Positions 1-10,983 of a stretch of DNA of 39,195 nt are shown in pieces (position 1 is the first letter of the stretch; every line of letters begins with the position of its first letter). A model generated the notes under the pieces. That model did not search any database, was not told the DNA's origin, and worked only from the letters and a program-made list of their open reading frames with translations. Source of the stretch: Phytophthora quininea (lineage: Eukaryota > Oomycota > Peronosporomycetes > Peronosporales > Peronosporaceae); the NCBI GenBank assembly GCA_011947345.1, contig JAAVTG010000198.1, forward strand, positions 1 to 39,195, given 5' to 3'. A program made the position numbers and the translations under genes.

Positions 1-811
1 CGAAATGCACAACTGCAACACATGGATAAACTGCACTTACTTAGTATCACGACGTCGCCAAGAACTGTTCACGTCCCGATCGGCGAAGGCGTAGCGATTG
101 CAGTGCTCATGTTTCTGCGGTGGGGAAATTCCCGCAAGCGTGGTCACGTTTCGGGAGGTGGTCGGTTTTCGGAAGGCAGCTAAGTGTTCGCGGGTTTGTT
201 GGCGTATTAGCCGCTTGCTATCTACTCTTCAAGGTCAGGAAGTTGGACGTGTCCAAGATGCCGTCCATGTATGGACTCAAATGGCTCATGCGACGTCGTG
301 CTAGAAGTCTCCCGATAATTTTGACGGCTTCGAATCGACCTGTTGGGAGCACAACGATGGGGTCGTGAACATTCGTTCCATGCTGCGCCCGTGGTTCCCT
401 ACACCACAGGAAATGGAGAAAGAAATTAACAAGCACGACGAGAAACCGCCAGCTTCGTCATTGGCAGCCTTAGGGTCTTCCAGCTCGCTTAGGGAGACAA
501 GCCTAGCTCGCGTTGAGTCTCATATTTCAATTGACGGGTTCCACCGCGACTCGGATGACGAGCAGCAGTCCACCACATCACCCCGATTCGAAAAGGGCCG
601 ATGGTACGTCTACCGAGTCGACAGCAACCATTTTGCCGGGACATACTGGGACAGCAACGCCGGCGACCTCTACAAGAGTCTGTTCACACTCATGAGCAAG
701 GACTACGAACGTGAAGCTGAGTCACAGTTTTCTACTGCCAGTAATGATTGTCAGCAAAATCACCGCCATGACAGCAATGACCCTGCGCCATTTTACAGCT
801 GCGTCGAGTAG
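1..811 (+). CDS. Lipase-like protein, 3' part (5' end outside window)
   Basis: C-terminal part of an alpha/beta-hydrolase lipase-like protein. It is recognised by alignment with the second copy at 2176-3539: both share a LQHxDKxHLLS segment, then a hydrophobic stretch, then a NIxSMxxPWFP segment and a terminal NHFAGTYWD block. The reading starts in frame at base 1, moves to the next frame somewhere between about 105 and 175, and moves again between about 302 and 320, entering the frame that ends with the stop at 809-811. Each move corresponds to one lost base. The catalytic part lies outside the window, so activity cannot be judged. The C-terminal half with its membrane-like stretch and acidic linker is an addition to the plain lipase fold. 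It could be a frameshifted pseudogene or an intact gene with assembly errors; the copy relationship is secure, the function is inferred from copy 2. Confidence 0.7.
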
Positions 812-1086
812 TAGTTGGAAACGTATGAATTATTATTTCTTTTCAACCGTTGTGAACGATATTTTCCCAGTCATCAGCCCGCAATTTGTTGTCTTCAATC
901 AACACGTGCCCATCAAATTTTACGATCACGTAGGTGAGACTGCAACAGGTTAGCAGTAAGAATGGTGAAGCGGGAGCTGCCATCTCCGATTGCGAAAGTA
1001 CTTGTATCGCGAAGCTTTGCAAATTGTGTCAAACGCAGAGTTGGCTGTGCTGTTGACGATTCCATCTAGCCATCACACCAACCAAG

Positions 1087-1971
1087 ATGCTGCTTCGTAT
1101 ACTCATACTTGTGGTTGCCACTCTCGCCACCACCAAAGCGGCCATGATCGACCACGATACGGTGCAGCCATTTCCGCAACCAGAGCCGACGACCGACGCC
1201 GAGAAAGCTGCCGTCAAGTTCAAGCCCTCGCTCTTCATCGACAGAGGCTGCCACCCGTACCCTGCCGTGAATGCTGCAGGTGATACTAGTGCCGGTCTCA
1301 AAGGAACGGGGAAAGTCGATGGAGACTGCGAGGGGCCCGAGTTAGGCTCGCAAGTCTACAGTCGATCGATGTCGTACGGTGGCAAGTGGGCCATCATGTA
1401 CGCTTGGTACTTCCCGAAGGACGTCGTCCGGCTGCTTCCTGGACTGTTTTTCGAGGCGGGGACTCGCCACCGTTGGCTCAGTGCCGTCGTGTGGATTGAC
1501 GATCCGGCATCGGAGAGTCCGGCGATTCTCGCGATCTCGACAGCATTCAGCAGCCTCACTGGTTTTGGCATCTACAAGCCTGTGTCAAACTCTTACCTCA
1601 ACGGCAGCACCACGAAATTGGCCTACCAGACCGATAGGGAATATCACATCATTGCACCTACCACGGCAAGTGGAGACTTTGAAGACCTCATTCAATGGGA
1701 GCAGATGACGGAAGAAGCCCGCGGGGCGCTGGAAGTGGCGGACTTTGGCGAGAACAACCACGTGCCAATCACCGACAAATACTTCGAAGGAAATCTTCAA
1801 GCGCCTCGACACGCACGGTATATCGACGCCGTTATCAGTCAGAAAGTCAATCGATCTGGGAGTAATGCCGCGAAGGCAGGAGGTTGGAAAACGATCGAAA
1901 GCACCAAACAACTTTTTGTGCTTCCTCCGTTAGTTGAGATCGTTGTTGCTGGTCCATTGTGTTACTCCTGA
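1087..1971 (+). CDS. Nep1-like protein (NLP/NPP1 family) with degenerate active motif
   Basis: Secreted protein of the necrosis- and ethylene-inducing family, 294 residues. Residues 1-18 form a hydrophobic signal peptide. Two cysteines (C55 in GCHPYPAV and C81) fit the single-disulfide type 1 group. The conserved IMYAWYFPKD block is at 103-112. The family's cation-binding heptapeptide GHRHDWE is represented by GTRHRWL at 125-131, so the His, Asp and Glu positions known to coordinate the metal are all substituted; only the second His and the Trp remain. Established work on the family ties membrane-damaging activity to those residues, so I infer a non-cytolytic member. The C terminus runs about 50-60 residues beyond the usual end of the fold. 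The reading frame is intact with no intron. It sits between two lipase-like copies in the same orientation. Confidence 0.9.
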   Translation: MLLRILILVVATLATTKAAMIDHDTVQPFPQPEPTTDAEKAAVKFKPSLFIDRGCHPYPAVNAAGDTSAGLKGTGKVDGDCEGPELGSQVYSRSMSYGGKWAIMYAWYFPKDVVRLLPGLFFEAGTRHRWLSAVVWIDDPASESPAILAISTAFSSLTGFGIYKPVSNSYLNGSTTKLAYQTDREYHIIAPTTASGDFEDLIQWEQMTEEARGALEVADFGENNHVPITDKYFEGNLQAPRHARYIDAVISQKVNRSGSNAAKAGGWKTIESTKQLFVLPPLVEIVVAGPLCYS

Positions 1972-2175
1972 GTCATATTCGGGATTGGCAGTGGCGACCG
2001 TCGATACGGAATGGACTTGAGCTTCTTCATCCACGAAGTTGTTGGTCGAGCCTCCGGCTCGGGTCGATACCTACCGTGCCGAAAGCACGCCTGTTTAACA
2101 TCCCTCGTTCCATTTCGACAAGCTTCACAACGCATTTACTAAATATCGCTGCGACCAGCAGGCGCCGACGCAGCC

Positions 2176-3539
2176 ATGAAGCCGTCCACAGTATCGAAGT
2201 TCCCGGTTGTTTTCATCCACGGCGTGTTCGGTTTCGGTAGGCAGCGTCCGCTGTGGAATCGCTGGACTCCGTACTGGCCCGAGCAAGTGCTGCGTGAATT
2301 GAATCCCAACCACATCCTGATGCACGTGGGCCCGCTGTCTAGCAACCACGACCGAGCATGCGAGCCTTTTACCAGTTGTATGGCGGCCGCATTGACTACG
2401 GCGAAGAGCACAGTCGCCACGCAGGACACGACCGATTCGGCGCCCCGTACGACACGCCATTGCATCCGCAATGGAGCGCAGCCAATCCGATCCACCTTGT
2501 CGGTCACAGCTTTGGCGGGGCGACAGCGTTGGAGCTCTACTAACTGCTCTGCAGCGACTTCTTCGGGGTGGGCAGCGACCACCGATGGGTGTCGAGTATC
2601 GTGGCGATCGCTTCACCATTAACGGGTTCCACCATGACTCACTTGGTCGGCGTCAAGGACGGCAAGATGACAAACGGCGGACCCATCCACCTCATATTTG
2701 TCGCCTTCGTGTTCTGGTTCAAGCTCTACAAGGCGTTCCCGAGTCTGAAGGCAGCGTGTGACTTGCGCTTGGAGCACTGGAGCAGCATCCCAATTTGGCA
2801 AATGCTGGCTGCCGATGGGCCGGTGAATGAGTCGAAGGACTTGGGCGTACACGACAACGTGCCAGAACGCTGCATCGAACGGAACTCTAGACTCCAGCAT
2901 CTGGACAAGGTGCATTTGCTGAGTGTGGTCTCGTCGCCGAGTATGACCACGCCTCAAGTTTACAAGGAGATACCACTAGTCGTACTGCTTTTTGTGTTCG
3001 GTCGGCTTGGCGCAGTGAGAAAGAGGTGCGGTATCCCAGTCAAACACCGCCTCCTGAGCGGAGTTGTCGGCGCCATGATCGCCATCTATCTGACGAGGAA
3101 AGTGAAGAGAATGAATCTGGCGACGATGGCAGTTCTAAACATGGCCAAGTGGATCAACTATCGGTTCGTCCACAACCACCAGGCGATGTTCGACGGCTAC
3201 GACGCCGAGCTGGGCCCCGAATGACGGAGGAGTGAATATCTGCTCCATGAGGCAGCCATGGTTCCCCACAGCGATGGCATCTACTGAGTCGGAGGAAGGC
3301 GCACAGCCGAAGAAGGAAACTGGTACAATTGGCACGTCGATGGCAACCACTTTGCCGGCACGTATTGGGACAACAACGCCCGCGAGCTGTATCGTAAGCT
3401 ATTTAAGCGTATTACCATGTACGAACAGGACCACGACTCGCCTGTAGACTGCAAGGTGTGGCGGGTGTATCGACAAAATTCGAAGGCAAAGTGGATCTTC
3501 AGTCGAAAGACCCGAGCCGATAGCAACCGAGTACACTAG
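2176..3539 (+). pseudogene. Lipase-like alpha/beta hydrolase, broken copy
   Basis: Triacylglycerol lipase-like protein resembling the bacterial family I.5 (Staphylococcus/Geobacillus) type. The start at 2176 leads into an HG oxyanion segment (VVFIHGVFGFG), then a VGPLSSNHDRACE block, a GGRIDYGEEHSRHAGHDRFG block and the nucleophile elbow GHSFGG near 2505-2522. These blocks in this order are typical of the I.5 group. After about 250 residues there is a hydrophobic stretch, then the C-terminal NHFAGTYWD segment shared with the copy at 1-811. Breaks seen: a lost base near 2364, an in-frame TAA at 2541-2543 just after the nucleophile elbow, a frame change near 3209, and a lost base near 3286-3306. 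The indels could be assembly errors, but the TAA is a substitution. Unless that is also an error the gene is dead. Confidence 0.75.
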
Positions 3540-3890
3540 CTGACTCATTCAGACGCATAATCCGTAGTACCATGCACATCTACCTGCGTCCACATGAACG
3601 TTCTCGATCAGCGAAAAACGAGTGGCGGTGTGCCTCGATGGTTTGCAGTGTGCCGGTGCTTTGCCACGCTGGCGACCACCTTCCTATCTTCGTGATTACC
3701 TGGACATGCTCAAGCCCTTCCTATCGGCGCGTTTAGAGGACAAGCGCTTGACGACGACAGTCTCCGGCTTGTTCAACATGCACCGAAAGCAATGGCCACC
3801 ACCCAGACTGCCCAGTGATCACCACTGCACCAAACGAGTTCGGGTATCCTCATGCGATGCCATTTCTGAATTATCCAGCTCGTTGCAAGC
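3540..3890. other. Intergenic stretch between lipase copy and SWEET gene
   Basis: About 350 bases. A plus-strand open frame (3622-3954) crosses it into the SWEET gene, but it shows no recognisable motif and overlaps the first SWEET exon in another frame, so I do not call it. It presumably holds the 3' flank of the lipase and the SWEET promoter. No clear initiator match was found. Confidence 0.4.
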
Positions 3891-4741
3891 ATGGGCACGA
3901 TGTCGACTCTCCTGGCTGTGGCCACCACCGTCGCCGAGCTGCTGTACAAGTTGAGCCCCATTCCAGACATTTGCAAGGTCCACCGCCGCAAAAACACCGG
4001 CGAGATGGCAGAGCTGCCGATTATCACGCTGGTAGTCAACTGCAACTTGTGGTGCGTTGACGCTCATCACATTTCCTTGGGCATCCTCAGCTAACCGTGG
4101 AGTTTCGTAGGACGTGGTATGGTGTCGCCAACGACAACTATTTCCCCATGGTGGCAACTCAATTGATCGCTCAACTTGCCGGCATGGTGTTCAACGCCGT
4201 GTACTATCGATGGAGTCCGACCGACAAACGAAAGCACCTGCTTAAGCTGTACGCACGGGCCTTGGTGGTCTACTGCATCGTCGATCTCTACTGCATCCTC
4301 GGACTCGTTGGTGCTTTGGGTATGTCAAAGGACGATGTTGCCACCTCGCTCGGATATGCAGGCGTGGCCTTTAGTACAGCAATGTCCATGTCCCCGTTGG
4401 CGACTCTGAAGCGCGTCGTTGAGATGAAATCGTCGGCGTCCATCCCGATCAACATGAGCGTCATGATGGCGGTGTCGACGGCGTTGTGGGTGGTGACGGG
4501 ATTTGAAGACAACGACTGGTTTGTTGTGGGAGCGAACGCTGTCGGCGTCGTGCTCGGATCGGTCCAGGTCGTCCTGTACTACATGTACAAACCCAGCATC
4601 CATGGCGGACTATCTGCACTATCGGAAGCGGACAAGAACTTATCTGTCGTCGTCGTGACGCCCACGGGTAAGATCTGCGGGTCAGTGAGCCCGACTCCTT
4701 ACAAAGCAATGTCGTCTCCTGTAGCCTCAGTTGCGCCGTAA
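3891..4741 (+). CDS. SWEET sugar transporter (MtN3/saliva family)
   Basis: Bidirectional sugar uniporter of the plasma membrane or an internal membrane. The product is 263 residues, the usual size for eukaryotic SWEETs, with two MtN3 repeats and seven predicted membrane segments. Recognisable features: LSPIPDICKVHRRKNTGEM in repeat 1, the conserved NDNYFPM block after TM2, and SPLATLKRVVEMKSSASIP in repeat 2. One intron interrupts repeat 1: donor GTGCGT at 4052, acceptor TAG ending at 4110 (59 nt). Joining 4051 to 4111 restores NLW-TWYG in frame, which is why I prefer splicing to the stop at 4092-4094. The reading frame is otherwise intact, unlike most neighbours. The cytosolic C-terminal tail is rich in Ser/Val/Pro. 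It could mediate sugar uptake from the host or internal sugar movement; the substrate cannot be read from sequence. Confidence 0.9.
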
Positions 4742-4915
4742 AAAAATTAAGCAATATCCATGACGGAAAAAGTCGTGGTTAAGGTCACTATTATTTTGTT
4801 CGTATGCCCTTCTAAGGACCAAAAAGCCACTAATATAAAGTATAATTCTTCGTTTTAGTGACAACAACTGATTTTTACTTGAAGTCAGCTATCATTTTGC
4901 GATCTTCCAGTAGTC

Positions 4916-7900
4916 ATGAGCTCCGTGGTGACTCCGCGCGTGCGGCTCGTCGTGCTGGGCGCCTCGGGCGTAGGCGAAGGCCAAGTGAGCGTCTTCGATC
5001 CGTGTGCGTGGCTCCCTGTCGTCCCCCACTCTCTGTAGCCCTCTCTAACGCCTTGTACCTCATCTACAGACTGTCAGGCGCAATGTGGAGACGTGATCCT
5101 CCGCACTGCCGCCAAATCGCAGACGACCGCCCCACAATGGATGCAGAACTTCACGTTTGGAGTCAAGAAGCCTCTGGGCAGCACCGTCCGCTTCCAGGTC
5201 TTCGGACTCAACCCCAAGGGTAGAGACACGCTGCTGGGCAGTGCAGAGCTGCCGGTCCAAGAGCTACCAGCAGATACAAAGGAGACCAAAGAGCTGACAC
5301 TGCAGGACGCCAAGGGACAAAACTGCGGGCTCCTTACAGTGGAGGCGACGTACGAACCGACGTTCGAAGCCCCAGCCAAGACGCCGGAGAAGAAGAGCGA
5401 CAAGTTGGCCGCCCCACAGTCGCCAAAGAAGAAGTTGGCAGCTCCACAGTCGCCGAAGAAGGAAAAGGAGGCAACTACTACTGCTAAAGAGGCGGGAGAG
5501 GACAAGCCACCGAATTTCTTCGTGGTGAGTGTGCTGGAGGGCACAGGTCTGCTGGCCTGTGATGGCACGGGGATTGAAGCGACGAGCGACCCTTATGTAC
5601 GAGTCTCCTGCACGGGAATTCGTCGCAGAAGACCAAGACACAGCAACAGACGCTGCATCCGACATGGAGACAGAGGTTTTACTTTTCGATTCTGCCGGAG
5701 AAGCAGTTGCTAGAGCTGGATGTGGAAGATAGCGATCTCTTGACGAGTGATTTCATGGGGCGCTGCGTCATTGACCTTGACGAGTTCCGGAAACGAGCCA
5801 AAGGAGAAAAGCAGACGTTCTGGCTGGCGCTGGAGCAGCAGCCAGAGTCCAAGGAGAAGGATGTGCCCAGCGATTTGAGTCCGCAGCGCAAAATGAACTA
5901 TGGCAATGGCAAAATTTGTCTAGCTATTGAGGCGCAGTCCATTGATCAGGATATTAGCAGTTTGGAGCAGGGCGAGATGGATAATGTCACTGAGGTGCCA
6001 AGTGGTCGAGGTCTTCGTGGACTGAGAAGCTCCGCTGAGGACGAGGAAGAGATCGGAGATGGAGGAAATGCAGATGAAGAGTCAGGGGAAAATGACGATG
6101 CCGACGGTGCAGATGATGATGTCGACGCTAGACGTGCCGAGGAGGAAGTGCAGCGCAAGAAGCGAGAAGAAGAGCGCAAGAAGATGTTGGATGAACTATC
6201 AAATGTGCAGTTTCAATCAGGAGACTACCAGATCCGCGTTCGTATCATCGAAGTGCGCGACTTACAGCCGATGGATGCCAATGGTCTCTGCGATCCAGTT
6301 GTGTCGGTTGAGTGTCTTGGACAGCGTCAGCACAGTGTTGTCAAGCAAAAGCAGCTCTCGTGTGTCTTTGACGAGTATCTCTATTTCAACTTCCGGAAGC
6401 TCGACAAAGACACTGTTCAGCAAGGAAGTATCAAGATCTCAGTGTTCGATGCTGATGGGCCTGGGTCATCTGCAAACAGGTCCGCCATCTCGCGCGCATT
6501 CGACGATCTGATCGGTTTTCTCTATCGACATCCCGTATGTTTACTATCAGCCAGATCACGAACTGAGGCGGAAGTGGGTGGCATTGGTCGGCAGTGGAAC
6601 GACAAACAGCGACAGCATCCAAGGCTACGTTCTGTAAGTGCACATTCAGGTACAATTGTGTTGTACATATCTGACTGTCTTCGTGTATTCCCTCAGAATC
6701 TCCCTGGTTGTGTTGGGTCCTGGTGACAAAATGAAGTTGTACGACCCCGCAGAAGATAAAGACCCAGATGAGCACTTGGTCAAGTCGAAGCAAGACATCA
6801 ACTCGATGGTGCTGGTACCTCCGCGTGTGAGTCAACAATTGAGTTTCTTGGTGATAACGATTTATCGGGCTGAAGACCTGCCAGACATGGACTACAGCAT
6901 GATGATGAGTGGTGGTGTGGATGGGTTTGTGCGAGCGTACTTTGCTGGCCAAGACGTGCTCGAGACGAAAAAGTCACGGTGAAAGGCAGCGAAAATCTCA
7001 CTGTCGTCTTCAACCAAGAGCTGTGGTTCCCTGTGCTCCTCCCAACCATGAGCGACAACATCTTTTTGTCGGTGTGGGATTGGGATATGACTACCGACGA
7101 ACTCGTCGCGAACATATTGCATCCATACTCGTTCAAGCAAGTACAGCGCTATCCCGACCAGTTCAAACACATATGGGCCAACCTCTATGGCCCTCCCGTA
7201 GGTTACGATACGGACTCCAGCGCGCTGCAATTGATGCGAAACCACCCGGCCTATGCTAGTACGTATCGTGGGCGTCTTCTCCTATCACTCCGTATCGAAG
7301 ACGGACTGCAGTCAGTGAACGATGAAGCCCACGTTCGAAACCTGCTGAATACGTCCGTGGCTCCGGCAATGAAGAAGTACACGTTGCGTGCCGCATTGTT
7401 TTACGGAACGGAAATCCCTGCGTTTGCGAGCAAAACGAATTGGAACCGAAACACGCGCATGGCTGTTAGGATTTCGGTGGGTCGTTATAATGTGGTCAGC
7501 TCTCGCGCGCACAACGTGTCTGGTATCTGCCACTTCAACCAGTACCTCGACGTTGTGGACGTTGAACTTCCTGCTGATCTTGACCAGGTCCCGGATGTGT
7601 TTGTGCATCTTATTCGCGAAACAATCAATGGGACCCGCAGCATTTGCTACGCTCGCTTCAACGCAGCAGATCTTTTCTGCCAAGAGGCTGAAGAGTTGCA
7701 AACGATTGATCCTCCGCAGTGGATCGTGCTGAATGAAGACAAAGTGGTGGATGAACTCAAGGACCACGACTTTACAGGTAACGTTCTGATGAATCTGCGT
7801 CTCGAGGATGCCGAGCAGCAGCATCGCCCAGAAGAAGAAGTTGCCCATCAATGGCGACAGCACGCAGGCACTACAGTCCAGTACATGAAATACGTGCTCT

Positions 7901-10900
7901 TTGTTCATGTATTCCAGGGAAGTGCCTTCCTGCAGCTGACTTTGACGGACTTCTGGATCCCTATGTCAAGGTGGCCTGCGTTGGCTCCGAAAGCCAGGTG
8001 AGCACACGGACGTCAACACGTGACCCTTGTTACTATGAGACGGTCGTATTGGATGTCGAACTACCTCAAAACAAGCAGTTCCTACCGAAAGTGTCTCTGC
8101 AGGTGTTCGATTGGGATCGCTACGATGCCGACGACTATGTGGGCGGGTTAAAGTTCAGCTTGGTAGATTTCCCTCAAATGTCTTCGTCAGAGTACTCCAA
8201 AATGCGTGCAAGTGGCGAATACTCAGCGCCCCGCCCCAAGTGGTACCCTATTTACTACGCCAAGCCCGGCGATTCACAAGGTGAACTGCTGCTGTCTTTC
8301 GATCTCATCAAGAAAGACACGCCTGGAGTCATTGTGGAGCCTCCCGAATCGATCCGTCCACCTGCTGAAGAGAGCTTTGTGGAAATTATGTGTCTAGGTT
8401 GTCGTGGTCTGCAGCCGACGGGATTCATGCCCATCAACACGCCCTTCGCAAAGTTTGAGATCGGCGAGATCACAAAGACCAACCAACCCAAGTTCACCAA
8501 CCCGTCGTCGAAGCCAAGCAGTCGCAATCCCAACTTTCTGCAGCGGGTCATCGTTCCTGTGAAGCTGCCGCTTGATTCGCTCTTCGCACCCCGACTGAAC
8601 GTTACAGTGTACGATCAACTGCTGGGTGGGTTCTACAAACCGGTGATCGGCGTATGCTCGATTGATTTGAGTCGGAAAATGCCATTGTCGAATGGAGAGC
8701 CCAACCCAGCGTACGTCGAGGATTCCAACAAGAAAGACATTCGAGGAAGTAACCCGTACGTTGACTATGGCGATGACTTGTCTACATTCCCAGGAACAGT
8801 TCCGGCAGATATCGTGAGCACTCGCTCTCCTCAAAACGTCGCTAGTGTAAGTGGGAAATCGGCTCCAGCCAAGCGAATGAAAATCGGAGTGTGTTCATCT
8901 GGTAGCTTCAGCACATACGACGACGACGATGAGCTGCCACACTACATGCACCAGCGTGATATCATCGAAGGAGAGTTGGAAGAAGAGCTCAAATCTCCTT
9001 TTGAAAGCTACCCGCTCTTCCGCGGATCTGTTTCAGCTCCAGGCGACTGCGATTCAAATGAACACTCCTTCGACACCTACCGCCCAGTGGGAAGTTCAAA
9101 GGAATTGTGCGCGTTCTAAAGTCTCCAGACGAACCCCCACTCTTCGATCTAAACCAGTTTCTCAACCCGCAGCCGTATCTAGTCCGCGTGTATGTGCTCG
9201 ATGCACTCAACCTGCTGCCAAAAGATGCGAACAACCGATGTGATCCTTACTTGCGCGTGAGCTTGGGAGATGGCCGACAGCGCGAGCAAATGTTTAACGA
9301 CCGAGACAACTACCACGCGGAGACGCTGACGCCCAAATTCCACAAGATGTTCGAGTTTAAGGCAGACCTTCCTGGTGCCTCTGAGCTCAAGTTGGAGGTG
9401 CTCGATTACGACTTCTTCGCTATCCCGACTCTTCCGTCAGGATTGAGCAAGGCGTTGAGCACAGCAGTCGGCACCACAGTGGACGGCGACGACTTTGTAG
9501 GCGCTACGCTGATTGATCTAGAAGATCGCTGGTTCGATGCCAAGTGGCAGGAGCTCGGCTTAACCCCGGAGCGGCCTGAGCGTCGTAAACCTCTGGAAGT
9601 TCGCCCCTTGTATGCACCCTCGAGCACTCTCCCCAGGGAAGCCTTCGTCTGTGGGTAGACATTCTCACTGGGGCGGAGATGAACGCAGTGAGACCCCTAG
9701 ACATCTCGTTGCCACCTCCTCAGGTGTTCGAGGTGCGTGTGGTCGTCTACAAGGCCAAGAACGTCACGCCTGGAGACTTCACCGACCTCAGCGACCTGTT
9801 CGTCAAGTGCTGGCTGCAGAACCGCGATGACAAGTCCCAGAGCACGGACACGCATTGGCGAGCGAAGCACGGCCGAGCCTCGTTCAACTGGCGCATGAAG
9901 TTCGACGTCGAGCTTCCCATTGACCCGGAAAAGGAGGCGGATCGCGGCCATCTCCACTTCCAGATGTGGGACCGAGACGTGGTCTACGACGACTGCCTGG
10001 CTGATGCTGTGGTGGACTTGACGCCGTTCCTAAAGACGGCCTTCAAGACCAAACAGCCTGTCAACGTGTTCGCTAAACCCAAACCGATTCGCATTCGTGG
10101 CACTGATAGTTTGCCTTACGAGGGCGCGCCCCAGCGCTCTGGGTATGCAGCTACGGACGATGCAAACGCTTTAGCTCGTCAGCGATCGCCTCACTCTGGG
10201 GAGGTGGTCATCGCCATCTCCGAGGACGAAGGGCAAGCCAGCGACAGAAAGCCACTACTTTCTAGCGACGTCGACGTCGACATCGACGATGACGACGAGA
10301 CGGAGCCGGAGGACGTGGACATCGACATGGAGAACGCAGAGTCGCTGGTCAAGTCCTTCATGCACCGACTGGGCATGGGCGAGGACCCGGAGGACGCCAG
10401 TTGGCTCACCCTCGCGACGCGCCACTCCCAGACAGGGGACCGCGTCCAAGCCGGCGAGTTGTTGGTGTCCGTGGAGATTCTGCCCAAGCCGCTAGCAGAC
10501 ATTCGCTCTGCCGGTCTGGGCCGCGGCGAGCCCAACAACTTTCCGTTCCTGCCGGAGCCCGCCGACCGTCTCCACCTGTCGGCCATGTGGAATCCTTGCT
10601 ACGTGCTGGAGGCGCTGATGGGGCCCAAGTACTACCGCGCCTTCGCTTCGTTCTTCCTGTGCACTGTGTGTGTGCTGCTTGTGCTGTTCGCTGGCCCGCT
10701 TATCAACGTGCTGCTGGAGCTGTTCGAGCTGGTGCCTCAGCCGTTCGGCATTATCTGCTTCTTCCTCGTGCTGGGGCTGCTCTTCGGCGGGCTCTTCTAC
10801 GTGCTGTATCGCTGCCGTCGCGCCATCATCCGAGCCACCGGCGGAGACGACCCAAAGCCGTCGTCATCACGCAGGACTCGCCGCAAGACGCGTCGAGCGC

Positions 10901-10908
10901 AGCGCTGA
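4916..10908 (+). CDS. Ferlin-like multi-C2-domain tail-anchored protein
   Basis: Large membrane-trafficking protein, about 1,950 residues after splicing. About eight C2 domains are visible, starting near 4940, 5515, 6230, 6835, 7885, 8375, 9175 and 9725, many with the D-x-D-PY/DPYVKV calcium-loop pattern. Ferlin hallmarks: NQELWFPVLLPTMS near 7015, KFKGIVRV near 9096, LRLWVDIL just before a PPPxxFEVRVVVY block near 9650-9740, ASFNWRMKFD near 9880, and the C-terminal GRGEPNNFPFLPEP segment followed by two hydrophobic stretches and a basic tail. Two introns: 5004-5069 (GTGCGT..CAG) and 6634-6696 (GTAAGT..CAG). An acidic KE-rich linker lies near 6030-6190 and a D-rich one near 10265-10340. Six frame changes are needed (about 5615, 6517, 6978, 7918, 9090, 9632); five equal one lost base in a short homopolymer. 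Ferlins act in calcium-triggered membrane fusion and repair; that role here is inferred from family. Confidence 0.85.
5404..5461 (+). repeat. Tandem repeat inside ferlin-like gene
   Basis: Two near-identical in-frame units of about 30 bases encode LAAPQSPKKK followed by LAAPQSPKKE. They lie in the charged linker between the first two C2 domains. The two DNA copies differ at a few third positions, so this is an older duplication, not a fresh slippage event. Confidence 0.75.
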
Positions 10909-10983
10909 GTGTCCATGTCTGTCGGCTTCAACTTTGGCCTTTCTATTGGATAATATGATGCCCATTTTGCAATCCCTCCGTCC

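Noticed and set aside
1087..1971. Classification as an active necrosis-inducing toxin
   Set aside because: The cation-coordinating residues of the heptapeptide are substituted, so cytolytic activity is not supported by the sequence.
4097..4110. ATG-less start for a separate second SWEET-like ORF
   Set aside because: The GTGCGT..TAG intron joins both halves in frame into a normal-length SWEET, so a second gene is not needed.
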